Source of the DNA: Pararge aegeria
Taxonomy: Eukaryota > Arthropoda > Insecta > Lepidoptera > Nymphalidae
Direction: 5' to 3'
Assembly: GCF_905163445.1 (NCBI RefSeq)
Contig: NC_053182.1
Coordinates: 1,302,001-1,366,000, forward strand
Length of the DNA: 64,000 bases
The notes below the pieces were generated by a model. That model made no database searches. It saw only the letters and a list, made by a program, of their open reading frames with translations, and was not told the origin of the DNA. Positions 1-10,729 of this stretch are shown here, in pieces. Position 1 is the first letter of the stretch. Each line of letters opens with the position of its first letter. Both the position numbers and the translations under genes were made by a program.

Positions 1-145
1 AGCGGCACGTCATTGTCAATAGGTTGGTAACTAGCGTCTGCCAAAGCCTCCCAACAGACCAGACCAGACAAAATTCAGAAATTATAAATTCCCAAACAGC
101 AACTGCCTGGAATCAAACCTTCTTTTCTACCGGGACTTCCTACTT
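1..145 (-). mobile_element. SINE-C fragment (head region)
   Basis: Matches the tRNA-like half of SINE-C as seen at 3178-3356 and 12590-12700: the shared marks are CCAGACCAGACCAGA and AGAAATTATAAATTCCC followed by a degraded reversed B box. The copy runs off the left edge of the window and is diverged. Confidence 0.75.
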
Positions 146-640
146 AAATTCACAAACATTCTAGCGTTCTGTGTCGTAATTAATTTAGCTATGTCGATCA
201 TTCTGGTTTTTCTATGGATCCTGAACGCAGCTCATCTAAGCTGGGACCTAGAGGATTTAATGCTTTTTGTTCTAACTTCTATAGAATATATATTTATCTA
301 ACTAAATATTAAAATAAAAGAATTTTTAGTTGTTTCGACACAAACAAGAAAATAGACTTTGCCTTCATAGACGCAGTTTAAAAAAAGTTAATCCAAACCA
401 ATACGAAATCAGAGCCCAGGAATAGATAAAATCAAAGGGCAAGCATAAAATTATTTAAAGTCGCAATTCTAGGAAAGTTTACTCCACAACGGATGTGTGT
501 AGTTTGTAGTACGGACATCAGTCGAACATATTTGGACATGCCGAGTGATCGGTTCCTGTAAAAGAATTAAGGACTAAATGTGTCTTTCCCACCGTCTACT
601 AATTTGATACAAAAGCTTACTATTAGAGTTCTATCGAATG
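146..640. other. AT-rich unique DNA, nothing recognised
   Basis: No repeat shared with the rest of the window, no convincing splice-bounded ORF and no strong fold were seen here. Confidence 0.5.
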
Positions 641-649
641 ACCTTTATC

Positions 650-835
650 AGGGTTTTCTAGACTCGTCCTGTAGGGCTAGCCTGCGTGCCACGAGAGAGT
701 TATCTCTCTCCTATTATCTTATCTCGTTTATTGCTATAGAAAAACACACACAGTCGTGCTGGTTCAATGATATTGTTAAGTTGGCACGGCAGAATTAGCT
801 TACTGCTGTCAAGGACAGCAACGAATGGAAGAAAA
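650..835 (+). repeat. Possible diverged interspersed repeat
   Basis: Contains GAGAGAGTTATCTCTCTC and, 110 bases on, GGCACGGCAGAATTAG plus GTCAAGGACAG. This arrangement resembles a repeat I associate with lepidopteran genomes, but there is no second copy in the window, so the call is a memory-based inference only. Confidence 0.3.
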
Positions 836-939
836 TATAATAAAAAAAAGTCATTTACTTCTATCGACTTGGATCATTGTTAGTAAAATACAAAGATAAA
901 AAAAAACTAATATTAGTAAATATAGAAATAGTTTATATA

Positions 940-1345
940 AAACGTTTCTGGCATGCCCGAGTGGAAAGCACATGTACAATGCAGCAATGGCACGGGTACT
1001 GACAATCAATCCTGCCAGCCAGTGCCCTCAGAAGGCCGCTGGTACTAGCCCGCGCACCAAGGATGTACACCGTTTTCGCATGATCATGTAGAAAAATCTG
1101 TATGCGCTTCGGCAGATATCCCTGACGAAGGCAAGAACGGAGGCAGTCCCATCAGCATCCTGAACGCATTATTACACTGTATGCAAAGGGCACTGTACTG
1201 TTGTTGCGTGTTATAAATCCACAGGCTGCTCGTGTTAAAGGAAGTACAGTATGCTCTGAAAAGAGTGACTCAGGAACTGGACAACGAGCAAACCTGGCCC
1301 TCACAGACAATGCCCAGAATAAAAGCAATGATTTGATATTCATTT
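940..1345 (+). repeat. U1 repeat, copy 1 (unclassified)
   Basis: Shares scattered blocks in the same order with 10030-10360: CTGAACGCATTATTA, CCACAGGCTGC, a GCTCTGAA block and ACGAGCAAACCTG. Neither copy has an open frame over its whole length. Shared order without shared frame suggests two old copies of a transposable element or retrocopy whose class I cannot name. Confidence 0.55.
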
Positions 1346-1369
1346 AAATTTTAGACTGCTCATCTAACG

Positions 1370-1570
1370 GCAAGCAACAGGACAACACAACTTCAAAGCC
1401 CAAAAACTTATCTGTGGCCGAATCAACCCCTGCCTATTGTTTCAGCAGAAGGTCCATTCGACCGTGGCGCGTTTACTCGCGACCTCGCGTTAATAGCTCA
1501 TTACCGGCCGCGGCGAATCATCGCCCATTGTCTGCCAGCCAGTCCGTCCCAACGTGTGCTATGGGAAAAG
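1370..1570. other. GC-rich unique block
   Basis: About 200 bases that are clearly richer in GC and CpG than the flanks (for example TACCGGCCGCGGCG). No long ORF and no other copy in the window. It could be a regulatory element, an untranslated exon or an old transposon fragment; the sequence does not decide. Confidence 0.3.
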
Positions 1571-1574
1571 ATTT

Positions 1575-2045
1575 GGAGATTGCTGGAAAATAATGTGAAT
1601 TTCAAATTATTTGGTATTATATTATTTTGTGACGTTAATCAATTCTTTGTAAACAGCTAAGTTGAAGTATCTTTAATGAGTTAACTCATAAATATTGCAA
1701 CAGTAGGTAAATGAATGAGTTGAATTATTGATATAATGAACGCTTAGGTGAAACCGAAATAGTAGAAGGTACGATATTTGGTTTGTACACAAATATTTAA
1801 GTTAGCTAAAATGTATGGTTCAGAAATGTAGGTACTGTGTTTGATGCTTATTTTAGACCTGTCTTTTTATTAACACTTATAAAAGCCCGCGGTTTTTTTT
1901 TTAGATTTGCACAGGGCACTTGCGGACTAAGTGCTTTGGAATTTGGGCATAAATTAGATAACACCATCACTTGCTATAATTTTTTCAAATGTTTGTTGTG
2001 GCAAGCCTTTGCAAACTAAATAAAAGGACCACTTTTTTAAATATG
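1575..2045. other. AT-rich DNA, nothing recognised
   Basis: Poly-A/T tracts and short open frames only; no family match. Confidence 0.5.
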
Positions 2046-2049
2046 TTTA

Positions 2050-2260
2050 TGATATCATCATTGCCGTCCAGCAGTGGACGGCAATTGGATGAATTGGACT
2101 TTTGTAGGGAGTTCAAATTTTCCAGCGACTCCCAGTGACTTGTTTGACATCGGCTGGCCAACCAACGTTTTCCCGTGAAGGTGTCGCCATTCCATCACCT
2201 TGAAGCTCTAACGTCCATCGGTTCGTCCGAGCTATATTTTTATGTTAATTTTTGTGGGTC
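2050..2260 (-). mobile_element. LINE-R ORF2 C-terminal remnant
   Basis: Minus-strand translation gives a degraded series with VMEWR, GK and VGQP followed by RVAG-like residues (read VAGKF). This is the order found at the C-terminal end of many insect non-LTR reverse transcriptases (EWRP..GKR..GRP..RW..D). It ends at the GTCCAGCAGTGGAC palindrome also seen in other LINE-R remnants of this window. The frame is broken; no function expected. Confidence 0.6.
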
Positions 2261-2404
2261 TGTCTTTTACTTGAAAAATTTATACAAATAGTAAAAGAGC
2301 GTTGATTGATATAGGCTAATTTAAATCCCTGGAAACAATGCTACACGAACGAATAAGCAAAAGCTAAAAAAAATAAAAGAAATGTTAACTTTGCTATTGT
2401 ATTT

Positions 2405-2660
2405 TTAGTTTCTACTTTTTTTTGAAGATAATGATTTATATTCAATTGTAAAGTTCGTGACATTGTAGTGAACAGTTCTCACGGGCACTCGTGTCACTCC
2501 CAGGCTTATTACAGACAGGTTCCCCCGTGTCCCACAGGTGTAGCCTGCTGGCACTTGATACCCCCCGTCCACATTCCCGGCCGTCCGTGCGAAACGTTGT
2601 TTTCGGGGTCGATGCGACCAAGTGTTGCGGTTAGTGGTCGGTAACACGGCTCCCACGGGT
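2405..2660 (-). repeat. Probable non-LTR retrotransposon fragment
   Basis: GC-rich stretch with an 83-codon minus-strand ORF that matches no protein family I know. The segment around GTTCACTACAATGTCACG resembles a repeat I associate with lepidopteran LINE 3' regions. No second copy in the window, so classification is uncertain. Confidence 0.35.
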
Positions 2661-2967
2661 TAATGTACTAACCCTCTTTGTTTTAATAAAACTTTATGTA
2701 AAAGTATAATTACCTAGTTATATGTTAATAAGGGGTAGATTGCGACAAGTTAGTATACTGTACATAAATTATGTAGTAGTTTCGATTTATTATGTTTACT
2801 TTTCTTTCATTCCATTACAAGTGATAAAAGACACCAGAAGATATCTTTGCATCGTTCGAGTCCATGTAGGACTGAAGTGTTTCGATATCGACAGTCGTAT
2901 TTATATCAAAATACCCACCATCTCAATGTCACGAACATTTGTTGTTATTTAAATATAATTTTAATTC

Positions 2968-3008
2968 TTTTGATTATAAATAGTTATTAAAACTATTTAT
3001 AATCAAAA
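2968..3008. repeat. Perfect 18-bp inverted repeat, 5-nt spacer
   Basis: Arms 2968-2985 and 2991-3008 are exact reverse complements around ATTAA. The arms are AT-only apart from one G or C each, so a hairpin would be of modest stability. Confidence 0.9.
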
Positions 3009-3110
3009 TAATAATTATTAGCGTATTTATAACAATCCTAGTCTATTTAATACAATATCTGGTAAAAAGTTTATTTATTTATCCACTTTATAAAATTAAT
3101 GTAACACAAG

Positions 3111-3358
3111 TTAAACAACACATCAAGTGATATGCAGTCTAAGATGGTGGGGGCTAGCCTGTTAGGGAGTATGACAGTTTAATCGGTTTCTACGCGACAT
3201 CGTACCGAATCGCTTAATCATTTAGCGGCTCTGTCGGAAGGGTGGACAAGCCACGGCCTAAGCCTCCCACCAGACCAGACCAGAGAATATTAAGAAATGA
3301 TAAATTCCCGAATTGCCGGGAATCGAACACGGGACCTCTAGCTTTAAACCACACTTAC
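3111..3358 (-). mobile_element. SINE-C, near full length
   Basis: Reads from the tail side (TAGCCTGTTAGGGAGTATG) through CGCGACATCGTACCGAATCG and CCACCAGACCAGACCAG to a reversed B box (GGGAATCGAACACGG). The tRNA-like head lies at the high-coordinate end, so the element points to minus. One of the better preserved copies. Confidence 0.8.
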
Positions 3359-3514
3359 TTAGGAATTGATTCAAAATGAATGACCTCGGGTCCCTACTGA
3401 TTTTCAGTAGAGGCCCATGGTCACGGGTTTTCACGGCCAGGCAGTGGTCTGATGTAGTGTTTGTATACTCTATGGGAAGTTATTGATAAATAACAAATGT
3501 AATACAAACATTCA

Positions 3515-3585
3515 TCACATCAACCGATAGACGTCCACTGCTGGACATAGGTCTTTTGTAGGGAGTACAAACATTACGTCCTTAT
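3515..3585 (-). mobile_element. LINE-R 3' coding remnant
   Basis: Carries ACGTCCACTGCTGGAC and GTCTTTTGTAGGGAGT, the same end-of-ORF2 block as at 2050-2260. Too short and broken to assign further. Confidence 0.5.
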
Positions 3586-3599
3586 AACCTATAAAACCT

Positions 3600-4100
3600 T
3601 ACAATTTGTGTATTTCGTAGTTAACATGCTAATAAAACCGACGAGGAATCGTATTCATTTGCACTGCATACTGCCTTTTCTGATAGGGGTAGAAAAGTAT
3701 TTCTAATCTAGCTACGGTCGCGGGCGATTATTTTTCATTACCAGCCGTGAAACTCGTTAAATGGGCCTGAAATAGACTTGCATAGAGTAGCACGTGTTAA
3801 TATATTAGTTATGGAGTTCGGTAGTGCTGCTGGGGGTATGTAGAGTAATGCGATTATTGGGCCGGTGGAGGGTGACCAGGAAACGTAGTAGCAACTGGGA
3901 CTGATTGGTAATATTTTTTAAAGTATGTCAGTGTCAGCGGCCGTCAGCGGGCTGTATCTCATAAACCGAGAAAGGTATTGAATTGATATGTTCAGTGTGC
4001 ACGTTTTGTCCTACTTTTGTAATAACCGAAAGTCACAGCGTGAAAGAAGGAAAACACTAAAAACTCTAAATATTATTACATAGACTTAAGAACATAACAA
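3600..4100. other. Unique DNA, nothing recognised
   Basis: No repeat shared within the window and no persuasive ORF. Confidence 0.5.
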
Positions 4101-4105
4101 TAATA

Positions 4106-4212
4106 TAATAGCGATAAGGCCGCCAAATTGTATACTTTGTTTTGTTGTACTTTTCTTTTTTATGTACTTTTTGTGGTGTGTAATAAAAGTATATTCATTC
4201 ATTATTTCATTC
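4106..4212 (+). mobile_element. LINE-L 3' tail, 5'-truncated
   Basis: Begins AGCGATAAGGCCGCC and runs to TTTTTGTGGTGTGTAATAAAAG followed by ATTCATTC repeats. Such tails mark 5'-truncated non-LTR insertions; ORF2 sequence is absent. Confidence 0.75.
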
Positions 4213-4281
4213 AGCATACAGAAACTGCCACCACCCACCCACTGTATAGGGTTTTGAACAAGAGCTCGGTTATTCACTACA

Positions 4282-4352
4282 TTCCATTTAGCAGTTAACA
4301 GTAATTCTTTTACCTCTAAAGTTCTAAATGTATACCATAAAATAGGAAAATG
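4282..4352 (-). repeat. U2 repeat fragment
   Basis: Reverse complement carries AACTGCTAAATGG, AGGTAAAAGAATTACTG and a TTTTATGGTA block shared with the copies at 31845-32160 and 39890-40000. Class unknown. Confidence 0.55.
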
Positions 4353-4449
4353 CGCTCATTACTAGATGGCGCTTTCATATATATTTTACTAAGTGTTTTT
4401 ATAATTACAAAACTTTAATGGTCCTATCTGAAAGCTCCGTAAGACCCTG

Positions 4450-4545
4450 AGGGTAGGGTATGCACTGCTTATTTGCATATTGTGCCTTGTGTCCAGTGGC
4501 GTGCATTGCTTAATGCACGCCACTGGACACAAGGCATACAATAAT
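4450..4545. mobile_element. MITE-T derivative with 25-bp perfect hairpin
   Basis: Arms 4483-4507 and 4512-4536 are exact reverse complements around GCTT. The inner part of each arm is CAGTGGCGTGCAT, which is the terminal inverted repeat of MITE-T (44691-44876), and AGGGTATGCAC just upstream also matches that family. It looks like a MITE-T whose interior is nearly gone, inside a larger fold. Confidence 0.65.
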
Positions 4546-4789
4546 GGCCGAATGCGTCTTTAATTCTGTATATTATTAGATCTCGAAATAAATTCTTAGG
4601 ATTTTCGTAATTTAAAAGTATTCTATAATTTAATAATACTAATACCTTTTACTTACCGAGACATTATACAATGTCATGAAAATTTGTTTAGCCATTTTAG
4701 CATAAAGAGATAATCTTCCTGTTTCTTTTTTAAAACCCTGAAGTAAGAAGTTCAATTAAAAATGAAAAACCTATTCCATTTCAGTAATT

Positions 4790-4990
4790 CGGACCTCATT
4801 GTAATACTTAGCCTCTTAAATCATGGTCACCGCCGTCCAGGTGGCGTTTATATAGCTGCGCGCGCGCACGATCTATTTTCAGCGCAATTAGAAAAAGCGC
4901 GCGTCTCCTATTTCAAACGCGCCGTATTCAAATATCGAATACCCATCGAAATAACATCATGTTTGACGCCTCTGTGCGTGCGAGTCAAGT
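4790..4990 (+). promoter_or_regulatory. CpG-rich block with TATA- and Inr-like motifs (weak)
   Basis: GC-rich, CpG-dense unique stretch. TTTATATAG near 4847 is followed about 30 bases later by TTTTCAGCG, the spacing expected between a TATA box and an arthropod initiator. An ORF of 76 codons crosses it (start 4762) but resembles no known protein. Chance occurrence is quite possible in this composition. Confidence 0.2.
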
Positions 4991-5269
4991 GACTAATGAA
5001 CACATTCTTTATACTTCTGTACCAAATTTATATTGATAACTTCCGGCGTTATCTTATACTGAATACGGAACCAAAAAGGATATTCCCATTGAGTCTTCAC
5101 TAAAAAAATAAGATTTTGAATGAATAAGGTTCAATCCCATTCCTTTACTTTGACTACTTTGGCTAATGTACGTATGTGTAATGGAGTTTTATTGCCTATT
5201 TTGTATGTGTTCGCCTGATTCTTTAGAGTTTCAAAGGGATGCAGGTCTTAGATTTCCACACGCCAAGAT

Positions 5270-5470
5270 CTGATGCCGTGTGGTGACGGCATATCAGAAT
5301 ACAGTTGTCACTCCTCCTTTACGAGACTAAGGGAATATAACGGACAACGGTTAGCAGCCTCCTCTATGCTGCTACTACCATCGACTGCGATCACAAACCC
5401 AGCTGCCCTGCGTGGTGATTTTAAGAAAACACTGGGAAAAACTTGGGAGAGGCATTCTAGCAGTGTACTT
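5270..5470 (+). mobile_element. SINE-D copy, partial
   Basis: Starts TGCCGTGTGGTGACGGCA and contains GACTAAGGGAATATAACGG, blocks also found in reverse at 14562-14808. The TGGACTGTAATGGGC end with its GATGAT tail is missing. Confidence 0.65.
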
Positions 5471-5527
5471 ATAGGCAATTTAAGATACTGCCTTCTATGA
5501 TTTTCTAGATTCTACATTACGTCGTGG

Positions 5528-5690
5528 CTTTTGAGTACCCAAGCAACCGGCGGTCAGGGCTCCAGAGTGAGGAACCTCCTCACAATACGTTTCAAGAATT
5601 ACCTTCTGTATGTACCCCTTGATCCAACAACCAAGCGAAAGCTTCTCAAGTTGTTGGTCGAAGTTTATATATTATTTCAAACAAGGATTC
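5528..5690 (+). repeat. U4 repeat, copy 1
   Basis: AGTACCCAAGCAACCGG, GTCAGGGCTCCAGAGTGAGG, CTCCTCACAATACG and a CAAGAATTAC block are shared with 57975-58095. Probably a non-LTR retrotransposon fragment, but no coding frame could be followed. Confidence 0.65.
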
Positions 5691-6059
5691 TGGACAATTG
5701 TGTTATAATACTCTCTTAGTTTGTTGGCCAACTGCCTGGTCCAAAGTATTGGATTTTGGATTTTGAAATAATAAACAAATAGATATCAACAGCAGTTGTT
5801 GTTGTGTAGCGCATTGAACGCCTACAGACCGATATTTGGGTTAACATCAGTTAAGCTAGTTTTAGACAGAGCGACTGTTGAAATACGAAGACAGTAAGAA
5901 CATAGACGCCTTCGTAGATGTTTACCATGATTTTTATTAATAATGATGCACAATTTGTTTTTTTTTTATAGTTTTAATTCTTTTATTTTTTATAGTTTTA
6001 ATTGGCTGACCCAGCAGATTTTTCAACTGATGTTAAGACAACGTCTATGAACAGAGAAA

Positions 6060-6293
6060 CAATTTGCGGGGCGTGAAAGGACCCCGTCCTGCAACGTGCC
6101 TGAGGATAGGTGGACTCCACACGCCTTTGAGAACATTATGGAGAATTCTCAGGCATGCAGGTTTCCTCACGGTGTTTTCCTTCACAGTTGAAGCAAGTGA
6201 TATTTAATTGCTTGAAACGCACGTAACTTAGAAAAGTTAGAAGTGCCCCTCGAAAGCGATGTTGCAGCCCTAAGCGGTGAGCTATCACCGCAA
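6060..6293 (-). mobile_element. SINE-B copy, most of the element
   Basis: Reverse complement runs from the A box region (TTGCGGTGATAGCTCACCG) through AAGCAATTAAATATCACTTG and CCTGCATGCCTGAGAATTC to a truncated 3' part. Head at high coordinate, hence minus. Confidence 0.75.
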
Positions 6294-6394
6294 TTTAGGA
6301 AGGCATTATTTTTGAATTCTGTTCTTGCCTGGTGGGAAAAGTTGGCAATGGCTAGTTACGTTGGAAACCAACCTTTCCTTTACAATACGACGAC

Positions 6395-6542
6395 GCTGTT
6401 GTATAGAAACAAATTAGAAATATTGGTCTAGCTTGACTGCCATACCCCTGGCTATAACAGGTTAGCTCGCTACCATTGTAGACTGCATCATAACTTACCA
6501 ACAAGGATTGCAGTCAAGGGCTAACTTGTATTGGAATAAAGA
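6395..6542 (+). mobile_element. SINE-C 3' part
   Basis: ACTGCCATACC, AACAGGTTAGC, AGACTGCATCATAACTTACC and GCAGTCAAGGGCTAACTTG follow the order of SINE-C tails elsewhere and end in GGAATAAA. Confidence 0.75.
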
Positions 6543-6960
6543 AAATAATAATACGAAGGCATATCTCACTAGAACTTGAATCTTGGAGGTATCTTTAGTT
6601 GAATGAATCGGAAGATACTAGTTTTAGTAACGTGAGGTCGTTTTTAGAGTGTCATCAACTGGATAAAAGTTTCATTTATAGGCTAACTTCACTGCCTGTC
6701 AAGATTCTTTTTCGCGGGACCAAGTGGATGTATCAAAATTAAATAGGTAGTCAAGTCTGCTTAACCTTGGAGCTGTAGATAAATCTAAATTCTACGTCAA
6801 CACAAGCAAAAGATACAATCATAATTCTAAGGTATTTTCCGTTGATCTAGAATCATCATATTAAGCAAAAGCAATGACGCAGAGCACAATATGTGAAATA
6901 AATAGGAAAGCTTAAATTTGTGTTTTGTTTATTTAATTTCAATAAAACTTTAAAGCTTTC

Positions 6961-7180
6961 TGAGTCAAGGCCGTGGGTTTGATTTCCCACAAGTAGAAAA
7001 TGTTTGTGTGATGAATATGAATGATTTTCAGAGTCTGGGTTTGTATGTATATTATAAGTATTTATGTATATTATTCATGAAAATATTCATCAGTCTTAGT
7101 ACCCATAACACAAGCTACGCATAATTGGGACTCGATGGCGATGTGTGTATTGTCGTAATTTATTTATTTATTTAAAGCCT
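6961..7180 (+). mobile_element. SINE-A, 5'-truncated
   Basis: Begins inside the tRNA-like head just before the B box (GGCCGTGGGTTTGATTTCC) and continues through AAAATGTTTGTGTGATGA, TACCCATAACACAAGCTACG and GGCGATGTGTGTATTGTC to a TTTA-rich tail. Confidence 0.85.
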
Positions 7181-7184
7181 ACGG

Positions 7185-7800
7185 TAAATATATTCAATTC
7201 CATTTGTTATTTTTCTTGCACATATAACATTGATTTGTTTGCCTGAATATTCATAGTGCTGCCGAAAACAAGTATTGTACGATAAATAAATGGGTCGCCT
7301 ATTCTCTGTGCGAGCGCCCAACATCTGTTAACAATAAAAAGATTACTAAGTATAATTCGAAGACTTAAGTCAAATATTGTGCCAAGGCCATGTTTTCATA
7401 TCGATGTTTTGATGACCGTAATATAAGTTTAGGATGAATAATATAATAAAAAATCTATTGTAACAGTAGACAAAGGTAAACTCGAATCACTAGTAGGTTC
7501 CTATGTAAGCTTGCAAGATCTTCGTTACGTAGAAAAAGGCAACTGAATACGGTTATGTTTACGTTACGTAGGCGATAATGGCGCCGTCTTCAATTACGTG
7601 GTGCGTGGGGGGAGCCCTTGAGCAGTATCTCGATTTGCCATGGAGTTTATAAACACTATAGTGTCGTATAGTAAGTATTGAGTGTGATAGAGATCAACTA
7701 TTAAAAGTACATAAGTCGCTGAGTCGCTGCGTGAAAGAAGGCCAACATATTTTTGCATTTTATTTTTTTAAATAAAATGCATAATTAATATGCAATGGTA
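7185..7800. other. Unique DNA with a 12-bp hairpin
   Basis: No gene seen. A perfect 12-bp inverted repeat with a TTTT spacer lies at 7754-7781 (arms TGCATTTTATTT and its complement). Otherwise AT-rich. Confidence 0.5.
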
Positions 7801-7804
7801 AGAA

Positions 7805-7905
7805 GTGACTAACCGCCTGTTTTAGAAATACCACTAAAGTAGAGTGGTTTTGATGCTTCAACATTAGTCGTGTACACGGTTTCTGTATGTTTTTAATTCT
7901 GTGAC
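7805..7905 (+). repeat. U2 repeat fragment
   Basis: GTGACTAACCG, CACTAAAGTAGAGTGGTTTTG and GTACACGGTTTCTGTATG match the right half of U2 at 32060-32160. Confidence 0.65.
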
Positions 7906-8327
7906 TAGGTACTTTAGTAGCCTCGACGCCTAGGATCAAAATCCTCGTAAGGCAAACAACGGAAAGTGTTGGGAAAACAATTGAAATCGCTTAGTGGAGC
8001 ACAACTTCCTCCTTCGGGCGAGGTTTAGGTTTCCTTTCAAATCAGGTGCGAGGTGGGAGCGATTGTTATTAATTTATGGGCGTTTGCTAACCCCGGAATA
8101 TGCGAACGGATTGCTTTATTTTTACGATTTCCGCTTCAAAAGTTACACTACTGAGAACTGTTTTCTTCGACCTTTCTGGAGCTATGGTGAGTGTTTTGGT
8201 TTTATTAGTGGCGATCGATTCCCAGAATTTTGGAATTTGTAATTCCTTAATTTTCCCTGGCTACGACCGCGGCTAGCACCCTTTAACCAAAAATTTTTTT
8301 TACACAAATATACACTGTCTTGTGTTG

Positions 8328-8398
8328 ATGTTTGAAATTTTTTCTGTAAACGTTTTTATGGTGTGCACTAAAAGTGTATTCATATGCATTCTTTCACC
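8328..8398 (+). mobile_element. LINE-L 3' tail remnant
   Basis: TTTTATGGTGTGCACTAAAAG then GTATTCAT and TTC repeats, matching the last bases of LINE-L. Confidence 0.6.
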
Positions 8399-8654
8399 CT
8401 GACAGCAAAAACCGATTTAGTGTGCCGATAAAAAGCGACAACTGGCCAAATTTATACGATGTAAATACATGACTTAAGATTTTAAACTAAGATTTTCGTA
8501 GTTAATCAACATTTCTCAAATATAATTCAACAAGTACATACCGTATTTAATGTATTGAAAGTATTGTAACGCATTATCTAGTTTAATGAAGTTTATTAAA
8601 GTATCACAAAATTAATATTTCTGCATAATTAAAGAAATGGACATTTTTTATTTT

Positions 8655-8816
8655 AGCATGCAACTTATACAAATTGATATTAACTTTTTATGAAATACTA
8701 AAATGTTGACTATAGCTAACTTCAGGGTGTCTGTTTTTTTTGTAACGGTGTTCGCGCGCATTGTAAAAATTTGCTCGTATTATTCTTACCTAACGCGCCA
8801 AAAAGTATAAGTTCAA
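8655..8816. mobile_element. MITE-E, internally deleted copy
   Basis: ACTAAAATGTTGACTAT, GGTGTCTG, CGCGCGCAT and a terminal AAAAAGTATAAGTTC match the right half of the intact copy at 53880-54137. An inverted CAACTTATACAAA near 8661 may be the left end, giving a much shorter element. Confidence 0.6.
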
Positions 8817-8819
8817 AAA

Positions 8820-10020
8820 TATTTTGACAGAAAGTAGAAAAAATACTATAAGAAGAAACTGGCTAATGCATTATTCAGTCACGTATTTTAGGAATTCGCT
8901 AGTAGAATAACGATAATCACGAATAGAATAGTTAAAATGTTATATAATTTGAATTTTCATTTATTATTGTTATAACAAAGTCCAGGCAAGGGATAAAACA
9001 ACCTTTCACCAAGAAACGTTCGGTTCGGTTGGTGTATTATTAGTTTGGCACAATAAACTAACCTGTAGCTGCAATTTGATACAAATCATTGGATTCTGCA
9101 CACTTTCTCTCCGCGCCTTGTAAAGGTTCGCAAATTGTGGTATACAATGAACAGTAGCACCTGTATGAACTAAATGTTTATAACATAAATATCAAGAAGT
9201 TTATTGAAGAATCATTTCATTACAGTACTACAGACTGAACTAGTATTGGTAATCCCATACGAAATCTAAGAAAAGTGCCCGACTTTTCTTTTCAAGTTTA
9301 TAATGTTTCTAAATCGTGGTTAAGTTTTTTATTTCACGTATATGTTTTGATACCTTCGTAGGTATATATTATGTGCTTGTCGAAGATTTTAGCGAACTCT
9401 TTAAAAATGGATTGGCTGTAGTACCCACGTATTTTGGAAATGTCTGCAATACTTTTGAAGTAAAATTTCCATTTATTACCTAACATTAAGTAAGATGCAA
9501 AGCTGGCGTCAAAATAAACTGTTATGCGACGTAATGTGATAAAATCATGGGTTTTGACAACATGAAAGAGTTGATACCAATTATCATGATATCGGATAGT
9601 TATCATACCAAAACTAGGTTTATATATTTTGAAGACTCCCTAACAATGGTAATCTACCTATCAAATTCTTTATTACACATTACATATACGAGTTGTTCAC
9701 ACAATGCCGTAAATGAGTTTAGTAAATAAAGTTAATGCGCGTTTCCTATACATTCCGGTTCCGCGTAAAAGTTCTTATAACTTACCCGTAAAAACTGATA
9801 CTTTTATTCTACACAATGTCGGCAGGGGCCCACCGCAACGCATCGGCTGCTATAACTACATTTTTTAATGTCAGGCAACAATATAATAATAATAATCTTT
9901 ATTTTCATATTTTTTATTAGTAAAAAGACATTATTTCTTTATAACTAAAAGACAGTAAATAAATTATAAAGAAATAAATGCATCATATTTGAATATGAGA
10001 ATAACTGCCGCTCCAATACA
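8820..10020. other. AT-rich unique DNA
   Basis: No repeat shared with the window. A 90-codon minus-strand ORF (9334-9606) matches no known family and has the composition of its surroundings; overlapping plus-strand frames are equally open, so I do not call a gene. Confidence 0.45.
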
Positions 10021-10029
10021 TCTGAAATA

Positions 10030-10360
10030 GTACAGCAGTGACTCATATACCTACAGTCCACTCTGCCAGCAAATATCTTCTGGATGCGATTGGTGCTCTC
10101 CCGCAACCTTCACACAAGGCAGCCACATGTTTTTTTGCGCATCGTGGCATAAAAGCAGTCGACTCTCGCTTCCGCAAACATCCGCTACATAAGCGGGGCA
10201 GCTTCATCAACCCCCTGAACGCATTATTATATTGTAGTTTTCAGAGAGTACTTGACCCACAGGCTGCACGGGTTAAAATGAGTGCAATAGGCTCTGAACA
10301 ATGTGACTTTAACAGTGTTAGAACTACGAGCAAACCTGCTATGCTGCTTATTTAACTCAT
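10030..10360 (+). repeat. U1 repeat, copy 2 (unclassified)
   Basis: Shares block order with 940-1345 (see that entry). A 105-codon ORF (10038-10355) covers it, with LNALLYCSF and DPQAARVK as notable strings, but copy 1 does not keep the frame and no family is recognised. A translated origin is possible, not shown. Confidence 0.5.
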
Positions 10361-10460
10361 AGTTTAGTTTTAAACATCTTATTTTATATCTGAACAATTA
10401 GGCAATAAACTATGAAAGTTTTTGTCTCTAAACTAATTATAATAGACAGGTTTAATATTG

Positions 10461-10503
10461 TGAAAAGAACCGCAGCACACTATGAGTGCTGCGGTTCTTT
10501 TCA
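10461..10503. repeat. Perfect 18-bp inverted repeat, 7-nt spacer
   Basis: Arms 10461-10478 (TGAAAAGAACCGCAGCAC) and 10486-10503 are exact reverse complements. The stem is GC-balanced and would be stable as a hairpin in DNA or RNA. Confidence 0.9.
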
Positions 10504-10570
10504 GCAGCCTGGCAGTTTAATTTAGATTAGAGATTTGTTAAACTATATAATCAAAAACAATCGCCAATTG

Positions 10571-10729
10571 CTGATGTTTGAGAAGAGCAACAGCTGAGTT
10601 TCTTGCCGGCGTCTTCTCGGTAGAGTCTGTCTTCTGAACCGTCGGTGGAGTCACTACAAACAGACAGACTAGCCATTTCAAAAGTGCTTAAAGAGTAAGC
10701 ACTTGACAAAAATGAATTTTGATTTGAAC
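10571..10729 (+). mobile_element. LINE-J 3' tail
   Basis: AGAGCAACAGCTGAGTTTC, TCTTCTCGGTAGAGTCTG and TCACTACAAACAGACAGAC end in AAATGAATTTTGA. 5'-truncated, no ORF2. Confidence 0.8.

Noticed and set aside
9334..9606. 90-codon minus-strand frame
   Set aside because: Composition equals the flanks, no family recognised, and the opposite strand is also open; not enough to call a gene.
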